Shown piece after piece: positions 37,188 through 48,547 of a DNA stretch of 64,000 bases; position 1 is the stretch's first letter, and each line of letters begins with the position of its first letter. Made by a program: the position numbers and the translations under genes. The stretch covers positions 124,001-188,000 of the forward strand of contig JAUIRK010000909.1 in the NCBI GenBank assembly GCA_030549495.1, in the 5' to 3' direction. The notes under the pieces are model-generated. The model searched no databases and was not told where the DNA came from. It was given only the letters and a program-made list of their open reading frames with translations. Origin of the DNA: Nectonema munidae. Lineage: Eukaryota > Nematomorpha > Nectonematoida > Nectonematidae.

Positions 37188-37397
37188 AAGATCCCCGAAA
37201 ACCAAAATCCGCCCTACCAAATTCCCCGAAGCCGAAACTTCCAGGTAAGAAATCTCCGAAAACGAAGTTTCCAGTTACCAAAATCTAAAACAAAATTCCT
37301 CCTATGAAAATATTTGAAAAATTAAATCCTCGCTACAGAAATTTTTCAAAACTATTATTTGCGCTACCAAAATCCCCAAAATATCAAAACGCTTAAA
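37188..37397 (+). repeat. Minisatellite array with about 30-bp period, forward copy
   Basis: Degenerate units built on CCGAAAACCAAAATC-GCTACCAAAAT. The array is followed by AAACGCTTAAAGCATAAG and then a unique block (37482-37548: AAAGTAAAAAGATGAG...AACAAAGAGCAGATCTCT). Confidence 0.75.
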
Positions 37398-38110
37398 GCA
37401 TAAGTATAAAAACAAGCAACAAATTAAGATTTATTTCTGAAATTGATTTCAAATGCAGATAAAAACTTCGCTATGTGATCAAATAAAGTAAAAAGATGAG
37501 TTTAATTAAAGAGAACAAAGAGCAGATCTCTGTAAAGTCTTTATTCAGAGATGATTTTCGAATGCGTTATCAAAGAATTTTACAGTACCTTCTAGGCATT
37601 TCCAATCATTTAATCATTTCTCGTCCAACGTTACTTCGTTCGTCAAATAGCTGTATCCTTTGAAATCTTCAGTAAAACATCAAAACAATAATATTGGGTG
37701 CATCAATTCTTATCGTATAAGTAAAGAAAATATGAAAAATCGATATCTCTACTATGTCTTGATGAAACGTATTTCGATTTTTGTAAATTGTATTCTAGTA
37801 AATGTGGGTTAATTTTTGAAAACGAAAAAAGCTTTGAAAGTTAAATATCTAAAAAAATAGTATGCAAATTAATTAAAAAAATATAAACACTATGAAAGAA
37901 AAGAATTTTTTTATAAGTATATATAACTATGTTTATCAAAACACGCTTCACTCATCTTGATGACGTCTTATCGTAAATTATATCTCCGAGATGTAAATGT
38001 GAATGTGATATGTAGCACTATGAAAGAAGTATTTATTTGCAATGAACTAAATTTCAGAAAGGTTAAACAAATAATCTTGATATTTGTATCTAGTTTATAT
38101 GACTCTGCTT

Positions 38111-38430
38111 TAAACGTTCTGATATTTTGGTAGCGGAGATTTTAGTTTTTTAAAATTTCTGTAGCGGAGATTTTAGTTTTTAGAAATTTTGATAGTTTAG
38201 ATTTCGGTTTTGGGGGATTTTGGTAGCAAGGATTTTTATTTTCCGAAATTTTAATAACGGGGATTTTCGTAGATATGATTTTGGTTTTCGGAGATTTTCG
38301 TAGCTCTGATTTTGGTTTTCGGAGATTTTCGTAGCTATGATTTTGATTTTCCGTGATTTTCGTAAAGACTTCATAGAGATCTGCTCTTTGTTCTCTTTAA
38401 TACTCATCTTTTTACTTTATTGAATAAAAT
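38111..38430 (-). repeat. Minisatellite array with about 30-bp period, inverted copy
   Basis: On the minus strand the same units (AAAATCTCCGAAAACCAAAA, TC-AGCTACG) recur, with the same flanking unique block (38361-38430), but in the order block-array instead of array-block. Each copy therefore looks like a different cut from a longer tandem unit. Confidence 0.75.
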
Positions 38431-40133
38431 GAATTTTTTGCTAATGTAAAAATGTTATTGTCCCCTACTTAGCTTGTTCCTTATATCAGCGGAAAATATA
38501 ATAGGAAGCATAGCCTGAGAATTCGTGCTCTGAAAAATGTGCGGCCAAAATGAAAACAAGCAATTAAGTGCTAAATTTGTACGAAGCTCAACTTATTTAA
38601 GAGAAGGGGGAGAGGGGTTCCCTTGGATATGCTCCTGTTATGGACATATGATTCTTTGAAATGGTTATAATCTTGATCTTTTTATATTTCTTGAATGATG
38701 GTTTTTATAAATTTGTTTTAACATTTTCTATCATATCATCAAAATATATTTTTTCTAGAAAAGAGTTTACATTTATAATAGGAAATAAAAAAATTGTAAA
38801 AAAAAAAGAAGTCAATAAAGTTAGTGAAAAAACCCCATGAGTAATAAATGTCAAAAATCACATATGTGTTAAGAGACAATTTCCTATCAATACAATTTAA
38901 TATGAATATACTTAGAGGGCAAATTGTCTTAAGGCCGAATTGTTCAGAGGTCGAATTTTCCTCTCCTTTCGTTAACACAATCAATACAACGCCATATTTC
39001 AATTTGACTCAGAAAATTTATTTCTGTAAGTCTAAGCTAAACAGGAAGACCGCCTATTATAAAAGAAAGATCTTTGCCTAGTAAATGATGATGACATGTC
39101 TTCATTCTTTCTTTCTGTTTTTTTATCGACATTATAATAAAAGAATTGGAGCCACGTTTTTGTCGTCCTTGGTTGAATCAAGTTATTTTTATCTTGTGCT
39201 GCTGCTTTATCATCGATTTTTCATAAAATTATAACGTACGCTATTTTCTCTATATATTGTACCATATTCTAATGAGTCGCGCTCCGTGCTGCAATGATAA
39301 AACGCCTTACTTTTTATAAGGCTAGTGCATATCTAGATAACTTGACTTATATTAATCACACGTAAACTAAAAATATGCTACATATATGAGATGAAAGCAA
39401 TGCAATAATTTTTGGTTGCGTTTTGTGTTTGTTGTTGTGAAAGTTTCTCAATGAGGAGTACCAGTGTGTATAAGTATCGCTATTTATTATATATCTTTCT
39501 TTATTGTTCATAATCATAAATATGCGGGTAATGCCGTTTGTTAATCAAATTTCATCATCCAAAATGCAATTTTAGATCTCTTTTAAAGGCTTTTTTCGCT
39601 AGTAAGTAAAAAGTAAAAATTATCGTAACAATTCGTTTAAATCGTGTCTGTAACTCTCCAATTGTCAAAGGAAAAATATCATCAAAAGAGGAGACTTTGG
39701 TTATTATTTTACATGTAATGGAGTCCTTTATATTTTCAGCAAATGTTTTCACTGATATAATCGATACTATTTCCATCGTATAACAGGTATGGATAAACCC
39801 TAACTAGAGTTATAGACCGTAAATCAGAAGCCACAAATGGCGATGCAACTTATTTAACACGGCTTGAATTTGAGTGTACATCGGGATCTAAGCGGTTTAT
39901 GTTGCAAAAAATATATTATATCCTTTTTTGGGCGTAATCCACCGTCAATCAAAAGATCAAAAATTGAAGAGCAAAAACCACAAAAAATACCCGAATACTT
40001 AGAAAAAATAGAAGGGGAGAATCTTGGCACAGTGGCAAAAGATTCGCACTTTGTTAGTTTATGACAGATGAAAATTAATGTTTTGTTTTGTATCTTTGGA
40101 ATTTTGAGTTAAATGTTTTTTTCTAGGAGTGTG
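38431..40133. other. AT-rich intergenic sequence
   Basis: Contains a degenerate tandem of GGGCAAATTGTCTT-type units at 38916-38962. Short frames at 39555-39776 and 39864-40064 are unrecognised. Confidence 0.4.
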
Positions 40134-40135
40134 TA

Positions 40136-42322
40136 CACTAGGGATACAACTTTTTTGAGTTTTATACTCCTGTGCCCGTTATTGGATGAACTTTTATATA
40201 AAAACACAAAATATACTTTTTATTGCTAATTCGTTTAAAAATGTCACTCATGGTCAGACTTCAAGCTTTGTATTGGATTATTTATTGACAAAGAACGAAA
40301 CAAATTTGAAAAAATGACAAATATTAAAAAAAGAAAAATATTGAAGTTCAGTAGTCCAAGTCTTTAGAAGCGATTAAGCGTAAAGACAAATTTGCTTTGT
40401 TTTTGCAAGTGGAGTGTAGTTCTTGCATGACCTTGATCGCTCGTTCGCAACACTGATTGCTTCTACTAATTTTCAACTTTGACGGCTCCTGAGTCCAATG
40501 TGTTGTTAAGCATTTTATAGCTTTTTTGTATGGCTCCAACGCTTGAAATAACTCTGAATAGCTTTCTTCTTTATAAATTTGATCACTAAACCAATAATCC
40601 GCCCAAACATATGATATGAAGTTGCAAACTGATTGCAAGTGTTCTCTTAGTTCTGGCATCAAATAGAAAGCAAGAAGAGTTAAAATGGCTCTTGAGTTCC
40701 ATCTGGCTTTACAAATATTTGGAATTTTCTGGAATTTTATACATGGTGACTAGCCTCTTTCCTTCAAAAATTTAAATGATATAAAAACTTCATACGATCT
40801 CTCCAGCCACTATCATCACAAATTACAAAACTTCCATTTTGAAAAGATTTTCGAAGCTCTTCATAGTTTAACATTAGTTTTTCAACAAAAAAGTAGTCTA
40901 CGTTAGGATTCTGAGACGCACTTGAAAGCTCTTCACCCATGACAACCCTTAAAATTCGATCCAAAACATGGTGTTGGCAACTTACAAATTGAGGTTTATT
41001 CAAGTCTTTTTCTGAAAACATTCTTTGCTCCATTCTTTTTCCCAGTATTTACACTTGTTGTATCTGAAATAATCATCAAGACTGCATTCCATAAATTAAA
41101 TTCTTCCAACATAACCCTTATACCTTGAGCAATAGTTTCAGCCTTACCATCATTTAGTTGTATTGCAGCAAGCTTGATTTCCCTTCTCTCATTTTTGACA
41201 ATAATTGCTTGAAATTCATTCCCATCAATGCTTTTGCCATCAAAATGTAAACGCCATTTTTCATTTTGTAAAGATTCGATGAAATGTTTTTTTTTAATTT
41301 TATTAGCTTTTCTGAAAAGAGCTTTGTCGCCATGTTGAGTATATGCTGGAATATCAATACCTAATTTTGACAACTGCTCGCAAATTTTTGATGCTTTTCT
41401 AGTAGATAGGTTGACTTTGGTGACAAGTCTTGTAGCTATTGTACACTGGTGCTTAGTTCTTGTGATATTTTTGAAAATTTCATCACTTTTTTTAACAAAT
41501 TCTTCTTCTTCAAGAATATTTTCTTTCAATGGATTTCTCAAACTTTTTGAATCAGATGACCCAGCTAAATCATTTCTATCAAAGCATTTTACTTTTTTAA
41601 AAGGATGAATTGTGTATTTGCTTGCAACTTTTCTTGTTGAGTAACTGACTTTTCCATTTGTTTGAAGCTCAAGAAAGTAAACATTTTTATCATCTACATT
41701 GAGCCATGTTCCATCTACTTTAGTCATATCAAAAATTTTATTCAAAGACTCGACGTTTTTTTTCTTAGAACAATTGTCATACAGAGTAATGACTTGTTGA
41801 ACTTTAGATTGAATGGCCTGTTTTGAGATTATTGGAAAGTTGAAAATTTCTACCCAGAGCAAAGAAAATTCATCTGAAATTATTTTTATTCGCTCTTTTC
41901 TACTTTTTATTGAATTAGAAAGCGATTGCTAACGACCAACAATTTCATTTTCCACTGGCATTATGCTTTTATTGACTAGAGAAGACTCTTCAATAGTCAC
42001 GTGTCCTCTGTGTGGACGAGACTGAAACTGTCTCCATTTTTCTTTATTATTTTCAATTACATCAAAACTTTTTTTAAATGGCATGTTTAAAGTTCTATAA
42101 AAAATTATTTTGAAATATAAATATTTTTATAAAAAATATACTTTACCAATATGATTGCCATACACGAAATTGAATTAGTTGGTAATAAAAATCCTGGTGG
42201 GTGAACTTTTTTTGAAATATTACAAAAATAATTTTTTTTAAGTTTTTTATGCAAAAGTTTATCTAAATTTAACACAGGAAAATTTTTTTTGATTAAAATA
42301 CAAAAAAGTTGTATCCCTAGTG
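40136..42322 (-). mobile_element. DNA transposon with perfect terminal inverted repeats, superfamily not assigned
   Basis: The left end 40131-40156 and right end 42302-42327 are exact reverse complements over 26 bp (GTGTACACTAGGGATACAAC plus six T). The element most simply begins CACTAGGG at 40136 and ends at 42322, flanked by TA at 40134-40135 and 42323-42324. The flanking GTG...CAC makes the outermost 8 bp palindromic, so the exact boundary is uncertain. Inside it is one transposase gene on the minus strand. Length is about 2.19 kb. It is not piggyBac (no TTAA), hAT (no 8-bp duplication) or Tc1/mariner by protein. The CACTA start resembles CACTA elements, but the protein does not look like theirs to me. 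Confidence 0.85.
40348..42086 (-). pseudogene. Transposase-like protein, DGK...DTT..NTG...CxHH type, broken
   Basis: The frame starts at ATG 42086 (MPFKKSFDVIENNKEKW) and runs about 580 codons to 40348. It has one in-frame TAG at 41929-41931 and probable frameshifts near 41020 and 40760. Landmarks in order: an N-terminal helical region; HFDGK about 41230; SDTTSVNTG about 41045-41070; CQHH about 40970; then KARWNSRAI near 40700 and a C-terminal helical region. The spaced Asp residues followed by C-x-H-H recall DDE transposases that carry a C/D(2)H motif between the second and third acidic residues. A second, diverged relative lies at 62687-64000. It fills most of the element bounded at 40136 and 42322, so it is taken as that element's transposase. 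I do not recognise the superfamily. Confidence 0.75.
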
Positions 42323-42836
42323 TACACATAGCCTGAATCGCTAAAATATTCCTTTTCGAGCTTAATGTTATCATTTCTCGATTTCGTTCTTGAATCATTC
42401 TTTAGACAAATAATACTATACATTATTTTTACTACATTCTTTACTATAAATAATAGCTATACAGGGCGAAATCGTTAAGGGGAGTAACAGAAACAAGCCT
42501 AATTGCCACTTATCTGGATGATCTCATGATCACTGACAAATTTTATTGGGAATTTAGTTTATGTTTACTACTATGCTATTTATTTATTGATTTTTCATTT
42601 ATTTGCCTTAATTGTGAAAAAATTAAAAGCTATAAATTTTTTATTTACCTAGAATTAGAAAAAAAAAGATAATTTTAAAAATACCTTGAAAAAAGACATT
42701 TTAGCATATTTATGTCCATTTTACACGGCTTTAAGATCTGGAATTTGACCAAAACCAAATTTAATCGCAGAAGAAAAGTAGGAGCCATGAGTTAATTAAA
42801 ACAAGTTGGGTGTTTGGATCCTTCCTATCAAACAAA

Positions 42837-43058
42837 TTAGTACCAGACATTAGCATTTGCATTAGTAAGGCCTGGATATAAATTTTGAAGCTTTGAGATA
42901 TTGCACGTTACTAACTTGCACAGTGTAAAGTTTCCTAATTTATTAGTTATCCTTCCCACCCCTAAAGATTTTAGGGTTGCAGAGTAGGAATTCGTGGAGT
43001 TGGATTCGGACTCAGCTTTTTTTAAAAAAGAAAAATATCGTTTTATTTTTGTTGACAT
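42837..43058 (-). pseudogene. Possible hAT transposase N-terminal fragment
   Basis: The short frame begins MSTKIKRYFSFLKKAESESNS, resembling the K-x-x-I-x-x-FF-x-x-K start of ZMYM1-type hAT proteins. It is not collinear with the C-terminal hAT piece at 43250-43760, so it would be a different element. Weak evidence. Confidence 0.25.
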
Positions 43059-43093
43059 ATGGAATGGCTCTCCTTTTGTCGAAGGCGGAAGTA

Positions 43094-43243
43094 CAGTAGA
43101 ATCTCAAGTATGCGAACAGATTCGGAGACAAAGAAATTTTTTCGGATAAGTGAGTGTTCACACACGTGAAAACTTCTTTCTTCCTTTAGGTTGGCACGTC
43201 AGTTGTTCGTATACGCGAACATTCGGATATTCAAGTTTCACTG
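43094..43243. mobile_element. 150-bp pogo/Tigger-like MITE
   Basis: CAGTAGAATCTCAAGTATGC at 43094 and the reverse complement of the right end (CAGTGAAACTTGAATATCCG) are inverted repeats, flanked by TA at 43092-43093 and 43244-43245. It has no coding content. The first bases match the Tigger terminus at 16117, which makes this a likely non-autonomous relative. Confidence 0.75.
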
Positions 43244-43249
43244 TATAAT

Positions 43250-44113
43250 CTAGATTAGCAAAGACATGTTGTGGTAAATTGAATTATGGATTGAGTAGTG
43301 GATACGCATCCTGAACAGACAACCAGAACCTGGGGAGGTCTTCTTTGCTACTCACGGTCATCTTCATTGCTTTTAAAACCTTCTACTCTGCCAGCTCCTC
43401 TACTTCCTCTTTAGTAGATTCAATTTTGTCGTTGAACAGGTCTTTGTGCCACCGAACCCCCAACGGTGCATCGTCGAAATACGATATGAACTTAGCCGAA
43501 AGATTGTGAAGATTCCTAGTGTTACAATCTTTGATGCTGACGCGAAGCTCAATCCTCTGAGTCTACAGGTGCCCGTCCAAGAAAGGAAACTATGCAATGA
43601 ACACTACTTTTATTCGTTCCTGTTAGACTTCCATTTTAGCAAATAGTCCAGCAAGCTTGTCTTGAACTTCACTGACTGTCACATTACGGCGTTTCAACTA
43701 CTTGTTCATTTCATTGAGACGGCCAAATATATCTTCGAGGTAGGTTAGCATCATGGACCACATTGTCGAGTGGACTTGAAGAATGTTTTTGTTGTCTCAC
43801 AGGAAGATTTCTTCTTTATACCAGAATCCATAGAGCTGAGAGAGGCATTTCCCCCTCGATAGTCAGCGGACTTCGAGGTGAATTCTTGAGTGTGTAAAAT
43901 TTTGGAAGAATTTCTCTCCATTGCTTTACTTGCACTTAAAATATTTATGTTACCATGCACATTGTAGTATACTTATTAACCACCCTAAAGAAAATTTTGT
44001 TCTTGCGAATTGGTATTTGAAACTCACAAAAATTGATTTGGTCGTTTCTCGCAGCCCCTGTTAAGTTGGCTCGCACCTCTACGGGTGCGTCCACCTCTGG
44101 TTAAGAATCGCTG
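43250..44113 (-). pseudogene. hAT element end and transposase C-terminal half
   Basis: Minus-strand reading near 43760-43560 gives MMLTYLEDIFGRLNEMNK and VSEVQDKLAGLFAKMEV. Near 43340-43280 it gives LPRFWLSVQDAYPLL. All are ZBED5/SCAND3-type hAT blocks. The edge at 44113 (CAGCGATTCTTAACC in reverse complement) is a hAT terminus and is followed by ACTTAGAG (44114-44121). The opposite end was not found. At least three in-frame stops are present. Confidence 0.6.
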
Positions 44114-44156
44114 ACTTAGAGGTATATTATTAGCTCCAAAATATACAAGCTTAGAG

Positions 44157-44989
44157 CAGTGGTTTCCAAACTAAAATAACTCATTCCTCCTTAAGAAATT
44201 AAAAATATCAATTCCCCTTTATTTTTTGTTGAACATTTTTATAGCTTAAAAAGAAAAACAAACAAAATCTAAAATTTGAGAAGAAAATATTTATTAAAAA
44301 GGAAAGGAACTTCATTTTTATTTAGAAAGAGCACATCCAGAACCCGCGCTACCTATTAAATTTTGGGGCACAGCCCCCTCCCCCCCCCCCCACTATTTCT
44401 CAAGCCCCCAGCTAATTTTCAAGCTGCCCTAAAAAAATTTTCATTACCCTAAAAAAATATTGCAAATATCTTAGCCCCCATGATAATTTCTTTCATGAAA
44501 ATGTAATGTGTATAGATATGGCTTGACAAATACATCATATGTTTTCTTTTCGCCTTGAAGCAGATTAATCTGATAGTTCAAAAATTAGCGCCCCAATGAA
44601 GACCCCTCCCTCTCCCCTCCCCTAAAATTTTTGCTTAGCGCGGGCACTGAGCACATCGCAGACCATTTCCAACAAGAAGGGGATAACTTTTTTTTAAATT
44701 CAATTCAAATAAGGCAGAAAAGAAAAACCTGTTTCACTTAAATAAAGCCTGTTAATTTCAACTCGCGAAATTCTAGGATAACTTTTGTTTATTAAAGGCC
44801 AAAACTGAATTATTTGATTTATTATTGAATAAATCTTTAGCAATAGAGTCGTTTTGAAGCTCTAAAAACGCATCTAGAATTTTATTAATTGTAAAATAAA
44901 AAGGATTTCAATGACAAAAAATGAATAAAAAACTGTTATTAATCCTCCCTCTCCCTTAGACTTCTAAATTTCACCTTTGGGAACCACTG
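44157..44989. mobile_element. hAT MITE, interrupted by a younger hAT MITE
   Basis: CAGTGGTTTCCAAAC at 44157 pairs with the inverted end GGGAACCACTG at 44989. The flanks GCTTAGAG (44149-44156) and ACTTAGAG (44990-44997) share 7 of 8 bases. The element at 44338-44649 with its duplication sits inside, so the original length was about 513 bp. No coding potential. Confidence 0.8.
44338..44649. mobile_element. 312-bp hAT MITE nested in another MITE
   Basis: It starts CAGAACCCGCGCTACC and ends GCTTAGCGCGGGCACTG, with a perfect target duplication AGCACATC at 44330-44337 and 44650-44657. The interior is C-rich and lacks a gene. Confidence 0.9.
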
Positions 44990-44997
44990 ACTTAGAG

Positions 44998-47856
44998 GGT
45001 TCTGATTTTAACTCTATTTTAGCCATATATTAATTTAAAATACACCAAACTTGTAAACTAATCACCATATCTTTAATTGAAATTTTTAATTTAACTTATA
45101 AACTTTTATTTTGTTATAATTTATTATAGATTTTTAGATTGAACTTTGATATTTTTTCTTTAAAAAAACTCTCTAGTTTTTGGAAAAAAATTAATCCCGG
45201 ATTACTCAGAGTACCAGATTAGTGGTAGTCAACCTGAACGATATGCGTTATCAATAATTCATTAATTCGCAAGATTATCTTGACATAATACATTTTCAAA
45301 GTGAATAATACTAATACACATTCAAAGCAAATAAAAAAAATTATAAATATTTATCATCATGCCTCAGTGAATAATGAATGAATGATAAGTTATACTGGCA
45401 CATTTAAAAAAATCATAAATTTGGAATATTAATAACAATAAAACTTTAATAACTTTAATTTTTTTTAGAGCGTTGATTTTATATCCTTTATAACACTGCG
45501 TTTGAAAAAAAGAATTAGCAAAATCGTAAACGTAAAGATCGTTATTGTTACGTTAGAACATGGTGATACGTTATCGTTAATTTCAAATAAATTCGTTATC
45601 CGTTATTAACGAAAAATATGAAGATTATGAAAAATCAATGAAAATATCATTATTTTTTTAACATTTGCTTTTAGCTGTTAGCAGTATACTTCCCTGGTTC
45701 ATACCCAATTTTTTACACAACCGCTTTACAAGTCTTTACACTTATTTTTTATTTACAAGAGACTTAAAGTAGAATTTTAAAAAAAAGTTTTTGTTAAATT
45801 TTTTTCTTAAGTTTTTTATAAAAAAAGATCATGTGTAGACGATTCATATTCACAAATTTCATTTTTTTTTATTGGAGCGAAATGCAAATGTCACTGAGAA
45901 AACTATTTTTAACCTTTTCACGCTCACGATCACACCAATGTCCCTTAAAATAAATTCACACCCCCTCCCCCACTTTTGCATAATTTCTGTTGCAGAGTAA
46001 TGGAGAAAATGCCCAATTCCACTCCACAAGTCCAACTGGACCCGACTTGCAACAAGCACAAAAGTTTGACTCCAATTCTTTTTTCGCATATACTTTGATA
46101 AATTGTAAATTTGAGCCAAGAAACTCAATTTTTATTACATTTTTATCATCATTAACAAACAAAAAACAGGTAATCAATTAAAAACAAGACTCACTCTTAA
46201 TTTTAGCATTCCTACTCTGCTTTCACAAGATTCCTAATTAAGCTCCTTCAAAAGCTCAATCTGCTACTTTTCAACCCTCGTTTTAAAACTGGAAAAGAAA
46301 TTTTACCTGATAAATTCCTATTTTCTATATATATATATATATTTAATGTTATAGGCTGAGAAGGGACAAACTCTCTTTATCACGGGAGTTCACTTCAACT
46401 TTTTCATAAAAGGAAAGGCACGTTGCACCCAATTACTCTAATTAATTTGAAAAAGGAGTGACCTTGAATTAAGTCTGTTTCATGAGGCCCCACTGACCTA
46501 TTCCTCTTGCCTAGCGGGCGATTATGGCCTTTCTATCTTGATGTGCGTTCTAGATCTATATAAATTTAGAGTGCCCCATATCACGTTCTACTCATAAAGG
46601 AGTTATTTAGATAAGCGAGAAATCTTTTCCTCATATATGTGCCAGTATAACTACCATTATTCACTGAGCCATGGTGATACGTATTAAGTATTTGTCATTA
46701 TCTTTAAAAATGTATAACAGTCTAAGCATTATCTAGTTCTGGCTAAGCTTGCTTTATGTATGTGTCGCTTTTTTGCCTTATCTTATTTGCCTCTTCTTTG
46801 CATACCTACTGTTTTCCTTATCTCCGTCCTTGTGTTTTGAGTGAAGGAATAATGTGCAACAGGTATAAACACTTGTGAAAAAATTGAGAAACTATTGGAT
46901 ATTTCAATAAATTACTTACTTTGAACATTTTTGCAATGAAGTTAATGATCATGCTTATCTTATAACATTTTTAGGTTGTATGTAATATGTATCTTCGTAG
47001 AATGTATATGCGGCATACATTTTGAGTTCAATATTAGTACACTTTTTTCAAACTGTGAAAACATGTACTTTAAATTCTATACAAGGGCAGGAAATTAGCG
47101 TAGAGAAAGTGCCAAATTAAAATCTAACTCCGCATTTTCTCTTCATAATCTTAAATTATTTAATTGTCATAAAATTTATTATAAATACTTGAAAAAAACA
47201 TATTCAAAGTATGAAAAGTCTTTAAAACTTATTCATGGTATGCCTTTAAATAAAAGTTTCTAGTGTTGAATTAGGATGATGGAAATATACTTTATACAAT
47301 TCCTAGTTTATTTGTTTCGTGTACGTGTTTGCACTTTTGGGACCCAAGTTCGGGTGATATATCAAATATCACGAAGTTACCAAAAAAATACTACACTTTA
47401 TTTAGCCAATTCTCTTGCCTATATAGATATAGATGAAATAACGGCTCATACATTTTTGTAAATAAATTTTTTATATGAATCCATAGAGTTTCGGAAAATG
47501 TTAAGATGCAGTAAGTACATCACATCTTTGATTCTGTTGAGAAGAGCAGGGAGCAGTAGTGGAATGGATCTAATGGGTGAATGTTATGCTTTGAGCTCTA
47601 CATATTGGAGCATGACTTAAGCAGCTTCTTCTTCCATTTCTAGTACACGCAGTTTTTAAAGAAAACACAAAGTGAATGTTTTGAGTTAGAGAAGTCTAGT
47701 ATAAATGGTGAAAAACAGTGGTACCAATAGATTTTGCTAAAAACTGTTGTATCATTCAATAAAATGAGAAGCAGACATCGGGCTCACGACCATATTACGA
47801 TTTACTTATGCTGATTAATATGGGCTGCATCAGATCATTTATAGTTGTGGGATATG
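44998..47856. other. AT-rich intergenic sequence
   Basis: No gene recognised. CGTTATCGTTAAT/GTTATCCGTTATTAACG palindromic motifs near 45560-45620 look like a worn transposon end. A (TA)n run lies at 46327-46345. Confidence 0.4.
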
Positions 47857-47864
47857 ATTTAGTA

Positions 47865-48229
47865 CAGAGGTGGGCCAACCTGCAACCTTAACTTCGCATG
47901 CGGCCTTTAAAAAAGTGATTACGCTCATTAAATATTAGTTCTAATTATTTTTATGCAATCAATATTTTGACCCAAATTAAAAATCTCATCGAACTCAATT
48001 AACAGATGAGCATTTGGAACATCAATCACTGAAAACAACAATGATAGAGCCTGAAATCGAAATACCCCTCAAAAAATCATTAATTGTTAAAATCATTTTT
48101 CTCTATGTAATTAAGTTTAAAAAAATTCTCTTTTTTTAATAGCAATTATGTTAAAAAAAATATACGACTTTTATAGTCATAGCAACATTTGTAAACGGCC
48201 TTTAAACATAAAATGGTTCCCCGCCTCTG
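47865..48229. mobile_element. 365-bp hAT MITE
   Basis: It starts CAGAGGTGGGCCAACC and ends GGTTCCCCGCCTCTG. Flanks ATTTAGTA (47857-47864) and ATTTACTA (48230-48237) agree at 7 of 8. No coding content. The ends resemble the common Charlie-type hAT terminus. Confidence 0.85.
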
Positions 48230-48277
48230 ATTTACTACGAGGTAACACTATCAATAGAATAACAGATTCAAATTTTC

Positions 48278-48547
48278 ATGGATTCAGCACCGATGGAAAG
48301 AGCAGTAGATACCATTTTTAGAGGTATGGAATGCAATCCGTACAAAATCTTGACTCCATTACGAAGCACAGTCATTTGCTTCAAGAGGTGGAAAAACGAA
48401 TTCTTTCAAGTCGTATTTGTTTCAAAACTAGAAGTAGAAACTTCAAAAGATGTTCTTGCGAGATTCGAAGAAGTACAGGCATTACCTAATACACATTCTA
48501 CGCATACAGCCATACCATGCGCTATTCGAAACATAAAGACATTTTGA
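48278..48547 (+). CDS. Unrecognised 89-residue open frame
   Basis: It starts ATG (MDSAPMERAVDTIFRGMECN) and ends IRNIKTF before TGA. The composition is less AT-biased than chance frames nearby, with charged and hydrophobic residues mixed as in a folded protein. It lies 40 bp after a hAT MITE and its duplication. I do not recognise the family. It may be an exon, a transposon scrap or chance. Confidence 0.2.
   Translation: MDSAPMERAVDTIFRGMECNPYKILTPLRSTVICFKRWKNEFFQVVFVSKLEVETSKDVLARFEEVQALPNTHSTHTAIPCAIRNIKTF

Noticed and set aside
40131-40160. Classical CACTA (En/Spm) element
   Set aside because: Termini begin CACTAG, but the duplication is TA rather than 3 bp and the protein does not resemble CACTA transposases.
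45859-46181. Overlapping frames on both strands near 46 kb
   Set aside because: They read through one another on opposite strands with no domain or codon bias to prefer either.
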